Assembly: GCA_025602905.1 (NCBI GenBank)
Contig: JAHLKI010000005.1
Location: forward strand, 1,364,001-1,428,000
From: Phlyctochytrium arcticum
Taxonomy: Eukaryota > Chytridiomycota > Chytridiomycetes > Chytridiales > Chytridiaceae
Direction of reading: 5' to 3'
Length of the DNA: 64,000 bases
Part shown: positions 1 through 10,637 of the stretch, in pieces
Layout: each line of letters starts with the position of its first letter
How positions within the stretch are numbered: the stretch's first letter is position 1
Made by a program: the position numbers and the translations under genes
Notes under the pieces: model-generated
Told to the model about the DNA's origin: nothing
Database searches by the model: none
What the model saw: the letters and a program-made list of their open reading frames with translations, nothing else

Positions 1-10
1 AGAATATGCC

Positions 11-1656
11 ATGACCATGCTCTCCCCGTCCGCCGCAGATCCGCCCATCACTGTCGTCCACTCGGATGCCCTAGGAAACTCTTACTCACGGCTGGCTGTT
101 CAGTCCGGTCAATCCACCCCTATAGATCAGGCTTTAGAGAGCATTGAGAATGAAGAGGATCCACTAGACTACTACTTTCAGCATCACCCTGAAAGTCACA
201 TCTATGCCAAGGTATGTGACTTTTGTCTCTTTTAACGTCAAATAACCCAGATCCTAATGTACGGATGCAGATGGAAGAGTATACAAATCTCAACTTGAAC
301 GTCATAAACATGGGCCTCGACTCGCCCAGCACCACGGGTCCCATTGACAACCACGACAGCCCACTCTCCCCGCTCTCTCCCGAGTATTTTGGACCATCCG
401 CCGTCATTGACGACTCCATGTACCATCAACTCATCAATGGTTTCGATAACGTCCAGCTCTACTCCCCACGCCAAGTTCCTAGCCACTCCATGATGGATCA
501 GCACCACCATTTACAGGTTCAGCATCATCATCACCAGCAGCAGGATTACGAGCATGGTCAGAATCAAATGATGATGTTTGATCCTCTGGTTTGTGGAGAA
601 GGAGCAGCGACCATCCAGCCACTCAATCTCATGCCTTCGCTGGATTCCCTTTCGTCGTGCTCATCTCCGATTCAACATCATCTGGATAATCCCTTTATGA
701 CGCATCAACAGCAACCGGCTGCATTACCCCAACCCGCCCCGCTCCCTTGTTTCCCGACTACAACCTGTTCCCCCGATGCCATCTACGCCACTCACCCACC
801 TCCCTCTCCCTACACCCAGCATCATCACCACCACAACCGTTCATTGACACAATGTACATCTAGCTCCACCTTGAATTCCCAACCCTCCAATGCATCCCTC
901 GCTTCCCGCCTCTCATCCACGTCCCTCTCTTCCGCCTACACATCTGTTTCAACAGCATCAGCTGCAGCCAAAAGAGTAGGCCGACACCGCTCAACCAGTT
1001 CACTGAGTTCCACTGCTTCCACTCTCGTATCAGAAGACTGCTGGGACGCCGAAAACCCCGACGACGTTTGTTGCTCCGATACCCGGACCGTCTACTTGTT
1101 TGTCAACGAGAACCCGGCCGCAAAAGGACATAAATCTACTAGCCATCACGGAGGAGAGGATACAGAAGACGCAGATCAAACCGATGACGAATCCTGGGAT
1201 CGACCTTCTACACCCAAACCCTTGAAACGATCCTCGGCACCGACTCCCCTCACCTCCCCTTCCTCCCAGCAAAACAATACATTCAAATGCACCTGCGGCA
1301 AACTTTTCAAGAAACTCTCCAACCTCAAACTCCACTACAAACACCACCTCCCACCCACGCCCGCCTCCAGCACCGCCAAACCCTTCATGTGCACTGACTG
1401 CCCCAAAGGCTTTATGCGCAAACATGATCTGAAACGACACGCCGTCACCCACGCCAAAAGTTTTAAACCGGTTGGCTGTGAAGCTTGCGAAACGACGTTT
1501 ACGAGGGTGGATGCGCTGTTGAGGCATGTACGGGGTGGACGGTGTCGGGGACGTGGGGTCGGGAATAATGTCGGACGGGGAAATGCGCATCCTGCTGCTG
1601 TCTCCTGTGTCAAAGTTGAGGGAGAGGATGACGGGGATGAAGGCATCATGGCCTGA
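11..1656 (+). CDS. Crz1-like C2H2 zinc-finger transcription factor
   Basis: Two exons, 11-211 and 271-1656, joined by a 59-bp GT-AG intron with a CTAAT branch point; product about 528 aa. The frame is open to the window edge, so the true start may lie upstream. The N-terminal 400 residues are low complexity (His/Gln runs, Ser/Thr/Pro-rich), as in activation and docking regions of fungal regulators. Three fingers sit near the C-terminus: residues about 404-430 (unusual C-x-C first pair), 442-464 (classical C2H2, MRKHDLKRH helix) and 470-495 (FTRVDALLRH, ending Cys in place of the last His). The KHDLKRH finger followed by an R-x-DAL-x-RH finger is the pattern of Crz1, the calcineurin-activated factor for calcium and cell-wall stress. 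I infer a nuclear calcium/stress regulator; no PxIxIT docking motif was confirmed. Other fungal C2H2 factors remain possible. Confidence 0.7.
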
Positions 1657-2974
1657 GGAAAACATGGATCTTTTTGGCACATCGAAAAACACCACCACAC
1701 CAAAAACACAAACCAAACAAAATACCACCCGACAAACCAACAAAAACAAACAAAAAAAATCTCAAAAAAAATAGATCGATAGGACTCTTTGACGAATTTT
1801 CCTCTTGTTTACCCATATATAGTATGGACCGAGCCTCATATTCCCGCCCCCGGGAACCCGAACCGCAAACTCAACCGCACCAACTCTCTTTTCCACACCA
1901 CTGCTGCAACCAAGTATGATTATTTATTTCTCGTTTGTCCGGGCTCGGTTATCTTTGTCTCGTGTTTTTTTTTTGGAGTGTCTGTTTGTTCGTTTCATTC
2001 ACCTGCCGCCTTTCCAACACCACCATCTCTCAACACCCCTCCTTTTTCTTTCACACCCATTACTTTTTACTTTTACTTTCTTCTTTACTTACCACTATAT
2101 ACTGTACTTTTTAGAATCCTGTTTCTTTTGTTCTTTGTTTTTTTTTAGATATTCCCTTCCCGTTCCACACTCTTTTACACTTTTTGTTTTTGATAGAAGT
2201 TTATACAGTTGCTGCTGTTTCTCAAAAATTTGAATGGCTTACTACTGTCTTTGAAAGAGGATCTTTGAGCATCTAAAACTTTTAGGCTGGTGATGGGATG
2301 TTACGACTCTCTGCAAGGTCTGAAAGAACAGTGCGCTTTGTTGCCTGGCGATGCAGAGAACAATCTACCGCCCAATACTTTCCAAAAAACAATTATGTTT
2401 TCCACAAATGAGCCAAATATTCTCTTGCCACACTGCGTCACCAATAGCCTTTCTTTGCAAATCCCTGTATCCTGCGAACATTTTCCCCGTCTCTGGAAGT
2501 GCAATTCGGAAAGAGTCCTGTAGTTTAACCAAAGGCAAAGCCCACTCAGTTGACGAAACTTGGAATTAATTAATCTCTTCACCCCGTAGGTTTCAGCCTA
2601 GATAATCTGATACCGTCGCAGCCCGTGTGCTTCATATAAAACGAACTGTTATCAACCATCATTTAATCCGGGTTGCCGGTCCACCGCCTGCTTTATTTTA
2701 CTACTCCGTTCGAGTGGCTACCCCGCCGGCCAGGGCATCTTTTCCCACGCGTGCACGTTCAGAAAGATGAACCCTTTCAATGCAAAATGATCAATATGGG
2801 AAAGTTGGGACAGCAGGATCCTAAAGACCGTTCCTTGAGATGCGAATGATGGATTCCATGTACAAAGGAGAAGCGCATATGGACCAACAATCAAAACAGC
2901 AGTCTTGAATTGTCCGCCGAATATCCTCCTTGGGCACTGATGTAGATGAACAGACGTATGCCGGCCTTGAATGC
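1657..2974. other. Intergenic, no gene recognised
   Basis: The first 130 bp are A-rich, then 1920-2220 is strongly T- and C-rich, as in fungal 3' UTR or promoter DNA. Small open frames at 2290-2580 show no domain and overlap each other on both strands. I see no RNA gene here. Confidence 0.5.
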
Positions 2975-3545
2975 ACCATACAAGTCACAGCAACCCAGTT
3001 CCCTCAGCGCGATGGTCCTTGGATAGGATGTACATCCCTCAAATCTATCACGCGTTACTTGGGCGACGTGATGGACACCTCATAGCTATGAATTACCATT
3101 CCGCGCGTACCATCACAAAGAGTCGTTCTGTACACTTGCCGTATGGGAAAAGTTACCCATAAGCTTAACCTTAAATCGATTAAACATATGGGTCTTGCAC
3201 TGGCTGAGCCGCAAAGTGTAAAAGGAACTAAGAAGCACAGTACCGGTATTCTCTTTGGGCGCTGCAGCATGCACAGACTGCGCAACACACTGGTGTTCTA
3301 ATGCACAAGTCGAAGCAGCCGAGTTCCCTCAAGGGCCCAACCGCCTTGCAAAGGATGGACATCCCTCAGATCTAGCACGCGTAACTTCAGCAATGTGCCA
3401 GTGTGAACACCCCATGCCTATGAATTACCATCCCGCGAGTACCAACCAAAAAAGTCGTTCTGCACATTGGCCGGTTGGCGAAAGTTACCCATAAGCTAAA
3501 CCGTAAATCGATTAAGCATATGAGTCTTAACACCTGGCTGAGCCG
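2975..3545. repeat. Diverged tandem repeat, two units of about 250 bp spaced 330 bp
   Basis: Unit 1 (about 2975-3215) and unit 2 (about 3296-3545) align: both carry CAGTTCCCTC or GAGTTCCCTC, GGATGTACATCCCTC or GGATGGACATCCCTC, CTATGAATTACCAT, AGTCGTTCTG and AAAGTTACCCATAAGCT, and both end in TGGCTGAGCCGC. Copies differ by substitutions and small indels. A weaker relative of the GGACATCCC block occurs near 4960-5060. The repeat lies just upstream of the duplicated gene pair at 3.7 and 5.6 kb and probably arose in the same duplications. Confidence 0.7.
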
Positions 3546-3671
3546 CGCCGACTTGACAGCTGTCAGTCGCGGTTCGACCTGTCAGGGGAGGGTGCAGAAG
3601 GGCTTTTGCCCGCTCTCCCCGCTGGAAGTTCACTTGACTTTTGACAAAACCCCAAGATTACCGACAATCAG

Positions 3672-4255
3672 ATGCCCGCGCAATGGGTATACAGAGCCTG
3701 CCATCCGCAAGATGTTTTAAACCTTACAGAATACAATCAACTACTAGCCTCGAGCCCCAACAACAACGGTACCGAAATGGACCACGTTTTAGGCGGTTGG
3801 AAAGGGAAGAGCCGATGGATATCGGTATCGACGGATCCGCAATGGATTCTATACTACATCGCTAAGCAGAACAACTTGTGGAGACTCGAGCATTCCTGAT
3901 TGGTGAAACAAATGCCAACTTGAAAACTACCCGACATCCATTTTCTGTCAACGCCTCAGAGCTTCTGGGGGAAAGGAGGATTGCTTTCACCAAATTCAAG
4001 CTAGTCCTTTTGCATAAGGATCACCCCATTATCCTTCAACTGCGTCGTGTCTGGTCCGCTCTGGTACGGAGTCGGGAACGGTCCGCTGTGAACGGAAAAT
4101 TGACTTTCCCTTTCCAAGCTTGGAAATATGAATTGTCCAAAGATACAGTAGCTTCTGAGGAGATTCAGGAGTTCTTATCGGACCTGGACAGTTTCAGAAT
4201 CACATCAACCTTCGAGGAACTGATTCAAGGTATTGGTAACCTGCAGCTCAGGTAA
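3672..4255 (+). pseudogene. Frameshifted paralogue of the 5559-6242 gene
   Basis: The first frame (3672-3899) begins with an MPAQWVYRACHPQD-like start that aligns with the intact gene's MAEQWIFRACCPED. It continues through an HVLGGW ... RWISVS block, then stops. Homology resumes in another frame at about 3878 (HPFSVNASELLGE ... QLRRVWSAL) and ends at 4255, short of the paralogue's C-terminus. One missing base around 3860-3880 explains the shift; no GT-AG intron bridges it. Upstream DNA (3540-3671) also aligns with DNA upstream of the intact copy, so promoter and gene were duplicated together. A premature C-terminus suggests a second lesion, or an unrecognised donor at GGTAAAT near 4252. Confidence 0.7.
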
Positions 4256-5413
4256 ATCTGCGATTTCGCAGGTCAGCGGGGTTTCAGACCATGTCACTTC
4301 TATAGAAATCCTCGCCGTTCTATCCGTCGGTTCACGCTTCTGTACTTTGGCCATTATAATTCTGAATCTCCTCACATTAAGTTCCCCAGAACAATTATTC
4401 AATTGCTGTTGCATACGTATGGCCCTTTTTTTAGAATAATTACACTATTTTACAATTTAACAGTCACCCACATGCCGGTAGACTTCCTCGACCAGACTCA
4501 GGACGCGTTCTTTTCCCACGTCCTGGCTTTGCTGGAACGAGACGACTTTTTGTACAGATTTGCATCCACCCACAATCAGGTAGCACTCACTTTTGAATTT
4601 CGCCAGGAAAGATGAGCAATGTCCGGAAATTGCTCCATCTATCTACAACGCCAGCTATCGCAATAGCATATTGTCTCAAATGTCGGTACCAAGCTTTATC
4701 CCTCGCATCATGTCCAACGATAACTGCAGATCTGATGCCAGTCTTCTCAAGTTTTGCAAAGCAGGGATACACCATCATGAGAGAAATGCATTTGTCGTCG
4801 CCTTTAGTTATCATTGTACTAAATGTGTGCACGGCGGCATTGGATGCTTGGTAGCATCAACTGAGTTGGCTCCCGCCTTGAGGATAGATATTTCCTCACG
4901 CCCGCTTCGTAGCAATCTAGCATCTGTTTTCATATAAAATGTCGAGGTCGCCTTGAAAGGAAGGACATCCCGCAAGTCCCTATACACAATGAGACTTTCT
5001 GCACACAGTGGCCGTACCAAGGATACTCGTTAAATGAATAGTCATTGCCCATTGAGTTAAGATTAAGCTCCACTTTATATTGATCCAGGGGTTTTACACT
5101 TAGTTGAGCCGTCAGCTCCGGATGGTGCCCGGCCGTTGCGACTTAAAACCTCTTTGTGGAAGTGTGGGGAGAGTCTCAAAAATGTAGTAAAACCCTCGTC
5201 TCGGTGCAGGTTGCCTCCATAAAAAGTATATTGTGCAGTCAAATACACAAGAACCTGGTACCGTAGACGACATGCCTCTGCTTCTCGAATACAAGTTTGG
5301 CGCCATATTTGCTTACAAATTCGGGAAGGGACCCTGACCGTTCGCGCGAGCAATTGGATCTCCAAAGGTTGGGTTTCCGCCGGCCCGGGACTCGCAGCCA
5401 ACCAAGCCTACAT

Positions 5414-5558
5414 TATTGACATACAACACAGCGGACAGCTGTGAGACCTGTCAGTTGCGCATGGGGGAGGGCAAGACGCTTGTGCCCTCTCTCTTGTTGG
5501 AGATTCGCTTGACTTGAACAAAACTCCTTTACAAGAACGACCCTACAACAACCCCAGA
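5414..5558 (+). repeat. Duplicated 5' flank, matching 3540-3671
   Basis: Both flanks contain GACAGCTGT, ACCTGTCAG, a GGAGGG-containing block, a CTCTC pyrimidine stretch, then TTGGAGATTCGCTTGACTT or CTGGAAGTTCACTTGACTT and an ACAAAAC block directly before the start codon. The retained similarity suggests a shared promoter or leader. The stretch from 4256 to 5413 holds no recognisable gene. Confidence 0.65.
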
Positions 5559-6242
5559 ATGGCCGAGCAATGGATTTTCCGCGCCTGCTGCCCAGAAGAT
5601 ACCTACGATCTGCAACACGACCATCAACTGACGGCTTCTTGCCCAAATGACTCTACACGCGCAGTGCAGCACATTGAAGGTGGTTGGCAGAGGGCCAAGA
5701 ATTGTGGGAGTCAATGGATTTCGGTTTTGGAGGATCTGGACTGGGTCATTTGGTACATGATCAAGCAAATGTATTTTGAGCAGCGAACGAGATCTCTTTT
5801 CAATGGCAGCACGGATGACAATTTGATATCTGTGCAACATCCCTATTCTAGAAGTGCCTCTGAGCTTCTCGGAAAGAACGTAATCACTTTTACGCACTAT
5901 AAGCTTCTTTCTTTCGATTGGAATGCCCCCTTTATGAAGCAACTGCGTCGGGTCTGGTCAGGACTGCACGGAAGCTTATCCTACGAGGAATGGAAGGACT
6001 ATTTGTCGGTCAACAGAAATGCTCAAAAAGTAGTGAACAAGTTTACAAACTTTGTGGACAATGTCCACCAAACCAGCGTCGACGAGCTGGAACAGGGTCA
6101 CGTTTACCTAGCGAAGGGAGTTGAACTGCTCTATGGCAGATATCTCTGGTCTGAACAAGGATGGTCCACGGGCAAACTCGCGCCACGGAATACCGACGAC
6201 GAAATTGTTGAACATTTTACTGGGTACGCCGTCGCATATTAG
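5559..6242 (+). CDS. Hypothetical protein, possible ADP-ribosyltransferase-like fold
   Basis: Single exon, 227 aa. The ATG at 5559 is preferred over an in-frame ATG at 5514 because the frameshifted paralogue at 3672 aligns from exactly this Met. I do not recognise the family firmly. Three landmarks resemble the R-S-E pattern of small ADP-ribosyltransferase-like domains: an Arg in WIFRACCPED near the N-terminus, a Ser in GSQWIS followed by a hydrophobic helix (DLDWVIWYMIK), and a Glu in SASELLGK near residue 97. The paralogue conserves all three. No signal peptide or membrane segment is visible, so a secreted role is not indicated. The C-terminal half is probably helical and novel to me. Whether it is an enzyme, and its target, cannot be told from sequence. 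Confidence 0.5.
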   Translation: MAEQWIFRACCPEDTYDLQHDHQLTASCPNDSTRAVQHIEGGWQRAKNCGSQWISVLEDLDWVIWYMIKQMYFEQRTRSLFNGSTDDNLISVQHPYSRSASELLGKNVITFTHYKLLSFDWNAPFMKQLRRVWSGLHGSLSYEEWKDYLSVNRNAQKVVNKFTNFVDNVHQTSVDELEQGHVYLAKGVELLYGRYLWSEQGWSTGKLAPRNTDDEIVEHFTGYAVAY

Positions 6243-6903
6243 CTTTTACATTAGTATTGTTTAATACCTGTCGCTTCATATCTTTTCACCTTATTTTTTT
6301 TGAAGAAATACACTACTTTATAGTCGTACCTTTTTCCCTCTCTGAATATGGCGATTCCGCAAAGTCTGAACTTTTCCAGCTATGATGTGCATCATGGCAG
6401 CACCGTCAAATGCCACCCCGGATCATCTGTATTGTCTTGGATATCGCCATGAGCATCTCACAAGAGCTCGTCGGGACCGCATCTGCAGAGCTAAAAGGAC
6501 TTTTTCCGTTGATGTCCCACCCTGACACAGCTCAAACGACTGGGACACGGACCTTCCATCCATGTCGGCGTCGACACCGTGCCAAAGCGCTCCAACAGAT
6601 TATAATTCTGGTTCATCAACGTCGGGCGTGCCCGGCCGTCAATGACATTACCACAGATTGTCTGTCCCCAGCGGAACTGTTGTCCATCTCGTCTCCGTCA
6701 GACCTCAATACCCTGGGCACAGGTCTACTTGTCTCTACCATCATTATTCCCCCGGCCGCCATCATCATCCTCCGTTTGCCTACATTTCTCTATTGGCCGA
6801 CAGACTGCAGCGAGAGTGGTAAACTGGGAAGATTTTCGAGCAAAAGACTCCGCTCCGCTCCCGCTCTCAGCGCTCCGCTGGCCAACACTTTAGCCCAAAA
6901 TGG
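6243..6903. other. Intergenic / upstream region of the thioesterase gene
   Basis: No supported gene. The frame of the downstream thioesterase stays open through this stretch from 6410. That part lacks domain similarity and runs across a TATA-like element, so I treat it as promoter DNA. Confidence 0.5.
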
Positions 6904-6930
6904 TATAAATGGCTCACGTAAGAGCCATTT
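6904..6930 (+). promoter_or_regulatory. TATA-like box overlapping a perfect 9-bp inverted repeat
   Basis: TATAAAT at 6904-6910 lies 124 bp before the ATG at 7034. It overlaps AAATGGCTC (6907-6915) and its exact reverse complement GAGCCATTT (6922-6930), separated by ACGTAA. The arrangement suits a core promoter with a dimer-binding site or a transcript hairpin; function is inferred. Confidence 0.4.
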
Positions 6931-7033
6931 CCACGCGGGTGTAGACATTTCCCACCCACAACGCTGCAAGCAATCTCCTCTCAAAAAACCACCAAAAACC
7001 CAAACGAAAGAAAGAGATCTAGCAGCAACAAAA

Positions 7034-7762
7034 ATGTCCGACCCCAAAGACCCCAAACACTACCACGACCGCAACCTAACCCGATTCCCACCCCGCTCCA
7101 GTCCCCTCCAATCCCTCCTCCGTAACCCGGGACTCGCATTCACCCCCGACACCCGACTCTGGTGGCCCTCCTACCACGCCCGCACCTCCTCCAACCTCTT
7201 TATCGGCTCCGATTTCTTTTACGGGTCCGGCGAGACGTTCCAGTACCGGACTTTCCTGCCCACTGTCCCGTCTACGTACCATTATATTACGGGACTGGTG
7301 TATTTCGGCCACGCAACGGAAGGCGCCCCGCATTGTGTCCACGGCGGAGCCATCGGGACGGCATTGGACCAGTTATTGGCTATTGCCGTCCACTCGGACC
7401 CAACAAATAAACATGTTCCCCACATGACGGCCCAATTGAACTTGGAGTACCGGAGACCGGTGCCCGTAGCCGAAGTCTTAGGCTTCTGGTGCGGGATTAC
7501 GCAACGCGAAGGCCGAAAAGTGTTTGTGGATGGGTGTCTGTTTGATACCCGGGATGTCGACTTGAAAACCTTTGATTTTGCGGGTGGGGTGCCGAAAGAA
7601 TTCAGAAGGGTGCATTCCACTGCGGTGTTTTGTCGGGTGGGACAGGTCGTTTCGGTCAATGATGCTGATCCGGATGCGGCCGATGAGGAAGAGCAACAAG
7701 AAAATGAGGAAATGGACAAACGGGATCGTGGACTTAACAACCAACTCCAGAGTAAACTGTAG
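7034..7762 (+). CDS. Hotdog-fold thioesterase (PaaI/THEM4-like acyl-CoA thioesterase)
   Basis: Single exon, 242 aa. The ATG at 7034 was chosen because it follows an A-rich leader and starts a compact protein. The longer frame from 6410 is mostly promoter sequence. The core has the family layout: a substrate-loop stretch GLVYFGHATEGAPHCVHGG, then the helix GAIGTALDQLLAI (residues about 100-115), then a strand with YRRPVPVAEVLGF. The HGG motif before the central helix, and the Asp in that helix, are typical catalytic and structural elements of PaaI/THEM4-type thioesterases, which hydrolyse acyl-CoA esters. The acidic, Glu/Gln-rich C-terminal tail is disordered. No targeting peptide is evident. 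It converges with the gene on the other strand, 223 bp away. Substrate unknown. Confidence 0.75.
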   Translation: MSDPKDPKHYHDRNLTRFPPRSSPLQSLLRNPGLAFTPDTRLWWPSYHARTSSNLFIGSDFFYGSGETFQYRTFLPTVPSTYHYITGLVYFGHATEGAPHCVHGGAIGTALDQLLAIAVHSDPTNKHVPHMTAQLNLEYRRPVPVAEVLGFWCGITQREGRKVFVDGCLFDTRDVDLKTFDFAGGVPKEFRRVHSTAVFCRVGQVVSVNDADPDAADEEEQQENEEMDKRDRGLNNQLQSKL

Positions 7763-7985
7763 TCTCTCGTCCCGGACTTTATAGACACTTTTATACCCTT
7801 ACACTTGTAGCCATAGCATTAATGTAAACTAGGTATTTAGGAATAACCCTCATATTTGTGTTGATGGATTCAACAATATAGCCCATTGGGACACTTGCTC
7901 CAACTTTACATAAAGCATCATAGAAGATTTGCTTTTCAAAACACTACATACAAAAGAAAAAAAGAACTCTATGTAAAAACCTACT

Positions 7986-10637
7986 CTAAACTCCCCCACC
8001 ACCAAGACGTTTCCCAACCTCCTCCAATTTAATCGCAGCCCAGATACACGTCCGCTCTTCCATCTCCAATCCCGCCGCACTCAACTCCCGGACCCGGGCC
8101 ACGGGGGCCATGAGCGCCTCAGCCGATGTCAACACGGTAGCCAAATCCCGGATATGAGGGTCAGAGACTAGAATGGATAATTGGTGCATCCCGGGAAGGA
8201 TCAGGACGGCATAGGTGATCCAAGTTCGAAGTGTGGACGTCGCCAACCGGTCCAAGGCGACGCCGGGGCCGCGGGTGGAGATACTTGACAGGAATTCAGA
8301 GTGGTGGGAGACGAGTTCGAGGAGGAGGGAGTGGAGGGTACAATAGTCGTGGGTTTCACGGGTGAGACGGGACAAATACCCCGGATCGGATGTCGATGTT
8401 TCTTGGTCTTGGATAAGGTTGAGGGAACTGAGTGAGGGAATGGTAGTGGTAGCAGGAGACGAGAGAGCGGGTCCGAGATCGGGAAGCGGCAAATCTTGGT
8501 CGATGCAGAGTTGGGTAATGGCCGTTTGACGGGTGGAGATGAGGCTTGCGAGGGATTGGGTTGTGGATGTTAGACTGGTGACAAATGACTTTTCGGAAGT
8601 GAGGAGGAGATTGGTTTGGTGGGTTTGGCGGGTGGATATTGAGGAGGAGGGGGGTGGTGGGGGGGTGGGTGATGGGGTCAAAGAGGGAGCGGAACGTGCA
8701 GCAATAACCGGTTTGGGATGATATATATCAGATTGGGGTGGTTGCGACGACACTGCTTCCGAGACAACAGATGCCGGGGGGTGGTGGTCAGAAACAAGCG
8801 GTGGAGGAGTCCATGCAGGCGGAGGCGGTACAGTCAACCGAATCAATTCCCCCGACTCCCGTCCACTCCGTCCCCTCTTTTGCTGTTGCTGCTGTTGTTG
8901 CTGAGGCGGATACAGAGTCGTAGACGGTGGCGGCACATATACCGAATTCCGATCACGAGACATGGACCGAATCCGAGCTCTATCCCCCTCTTTCGTCAAT
9001 TCGTCCACTGTCTCTCTGGCTTCCGTGTCCGGATCCGCATTCTGAGTATTGGGCGGGACGGTGGATAAGGGGCGAGACCAGCGGTAGGCGTACATGCTAT
9101 ACAGACTTTCACCGCTCGGTGGGCGTTGGGAGGGTGTGGATGTGAGAGGGTCAAAGGGGGAAATGGGCCGAGGCATCATGCTCATTCGATTGGTAGATCG
9201 GGATCGGGTGCGACCATGTCCTCCTCCTTGGGATTGTCGGCGTCCACCCTCGGCCCGTTTCGAGCGTCGTTTGTTGTTGGTATGTTCTTCATTGACCAAT
9301 ACCATGGGTGGACCCGTGTACCCCGCCCGTCGAGCCTGTCGTTCCAATGCACAGACGGTCCTGAGAACGATAAGTCCACTCCGGTACCCGCCCTCCTCAT
9401 TGACTTCCACAAACAAATCCGCCACATCAAACAGATATTTCCGTTTGACACCGACCGTTTTACACAATTCCAAGAAAAACACGATTTTGTGTAATGTGAA
9501 TTCATCCCCCTTTTGTAAGAGCTGGCATTGAGTGCGCGGGAATAAGGTCACTGAGAGTTGGCAGAGGACGGAACCGGAGCGGAGGAGGTGGAGGAGGTTG
9601 GTTGTGGAATGGACTGATGGGTCTAATTGGAGGGTGGAGTGGAGCCAGGAGAGGACTCCTGGGGCGTATTCGGCGTAGACTTCTGATGCGGGTTTACCGC
9701 TGGGAATGATGGACATGCGTGGTGTTGCAGTCGCTGGGTCCTTTTTGCCTTTTGTTGTGGATTGTTGTGTTGCAAGCGATCCTGCGCCTGTTGCTGCTGT
9801 ATCTTCATCTACATCCTCCGTCTGCTGCTGTTGCATAAGCGCATGCAATTGCGCCGAAAGTTTAAACGTCATTTCCGAATTCAACAATTTCATAAACTCG
9901 ATTTCGCCCGTTGACGGTTGTTGTTGTTGCTGGGGTTGTTCTGATGGATCGTCCTGGCGTTGAAGAATAGAGTGATAGGCCGTCGAGACTCTTTTCAAAT
10001 GTCGTTTAAGGTTCGTCACCCGCCGGGAGGGTCGGGGGTCGCGTCCCCGTTCCCTCTGTGGTGGTCCAACTACTGATGGCGGTGGTTGCTGCGATAATGT
10101 CGAATTGGCAGATTTAAACGACTCGGTCGAAACTTTCCGTTCCAGCCGTTTCATCCGACCCCGCCACCATTTCTGCAATATACTCGCAGCCCGAACATGT
10201 TCCAAAACTCTCATCCCCGTAGCCGACAATTCCACATGTCCGTCCCGCACCATGCCCTGATTATCCCGGTAGACCAACACACGCACGTCCCGCGGGGAGA
10301 GTCGGACGGAGGAGAGGTGGTTGAGGACTTTATCGTGTATGTTGGATAATGTCAATTTCGCAGAGGTATTGTGGGTTCGGGGAAGGTACCGCGTGGTGAA
10401 ATCTTGGAGAGAAAAAGTTTTTGGTTGTTGGGGGGGTTGTTTCTTCAGCTGTTGCTGTTGCTGTTGCTGATGCTGATGCTGATGTTGTGGTTGTTGCTGT
10501 TGCTGTTGATGGAATGATGAGACTGCTGATGGACCATATAGGTTGCCATTGCCTTTGCCGATTCCTTGCGGGGGTGATGGCGGGTAGACCATGACACCCC
10601 CCTTGGGTGGTTGTTGCATCCGGTACTGCCCCGCCAT
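7986..10637 (-). CDS. IQ-motif, calponin-homology and DH-like domain protein
   Basis: Single exon, 883 aa from the ATG at 10637. The frame is open further upstream to 11090, but that part runs into the inverted end of the transposon, so 10637 is the likely start. Order of parts: Gln/His-rich N-terminus (CAG/CAA repeats at 10440-10515); a ubiquitin-like-sized region; an IQ motif SILQKWWRGRMKRL near residue 165, expected to bind calmodulin; Arg/Gln-rich linker; a CH domain near residues 300-420 (CQLSVTLFPR, IVFFLELCKTVGV, LFDVADLFVE); a Pro/Ser-rich linker; and a C-terminal helical region of about 200 residues. That region starts NLLLTSEKSFVTSL and holds ALMAPVARVREL, weakly like the start and QR helix of a Dbl-homology RhoGEF domain. 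CH plus DH recalls Cdc24, but no PH or PB1 domain follows. I infer a role in cortical actin or Rho signalling. Confidence 0.65.
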   Translation of the reverse strand: MAGQYRMQQPPKGGVMVYPPSPPQGIGKGNGNLYGPSAVSSFHQQQQQQPQHQHQHQQQQQQQLKKQPPQQPKTFSLQDFTTRYLPRTHNTSAKLTLSNIHDKVLNHLSSVRLSPRDVRVLVYRDNQGMVRDGHVELSATGMRVLEHVRAASILQKWWRGRMKRLERKVSTESFKSANSTLSQQPPPSVVGPPQRERGRDPRPSRRVTNLKRHLKRVSTAYHSILQRQDDPSEQPQQQQQPSTGEIEFMKLLNSEMTFKLSAQLHALMQQQQTEDVDEDTAATGAGSLATQQSTTKGKKDPATATPRMSIIPSGKPASEVYAEYAPGVLSWLHSTLQLDPSVHSTTNLLHLLRSGSVLCQLSVTLFPRTQCQLLQKGDEFTLHKIVFFLELCKTVGVKRKYLFDVADLFVEVNEEGGYRSGLIVLRTVCALERQARRAGYTGPPMVLVNEEHTNNKRRSKRAEGGRRQSQGGGHGRTRSRSTNRMSMMPRPISPFDPLTSTPSQRPPSGESLYSMYAYRWSRPLSTVPPNTQNADPDTEARETVDELTKEGDRARIRSMSRDRNSVYVPPPSTTLYPPQQQQQQQQKRGRSGRESGELIRLTVPPPPAWTPPPLVSDHHPPASVVSEAVSSQPPQSDIYHPKPVIAARSAPSLTPSPTPPPPPSSSISTRQTHQTNLLLTSEKSFVTSLTSTTQSLASLISTRQTAITQLCIDQDLPLPDLGPALSSPATTTIPSLSSLNLIQDQETSTSDPGYLSRLTRETHDYCTLHSLLLELVSHHSEFLSSISTRGPGVALDRLATSTLRTWITYAVLILPGMHQLSILVSDPHIRDLATVLTSAEALMAPVARVRELSAAGLEMEERTCIWAAIKLEEVGKRLGGGGV

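Noticed and set aside
6410..7033. N-terminal extension of the thioesterase
   Set aside because: Crosses a TATA-like element and palindrome; residues show no fold or targeting signal, and the ATG at 7034 gives a family-sized protein.
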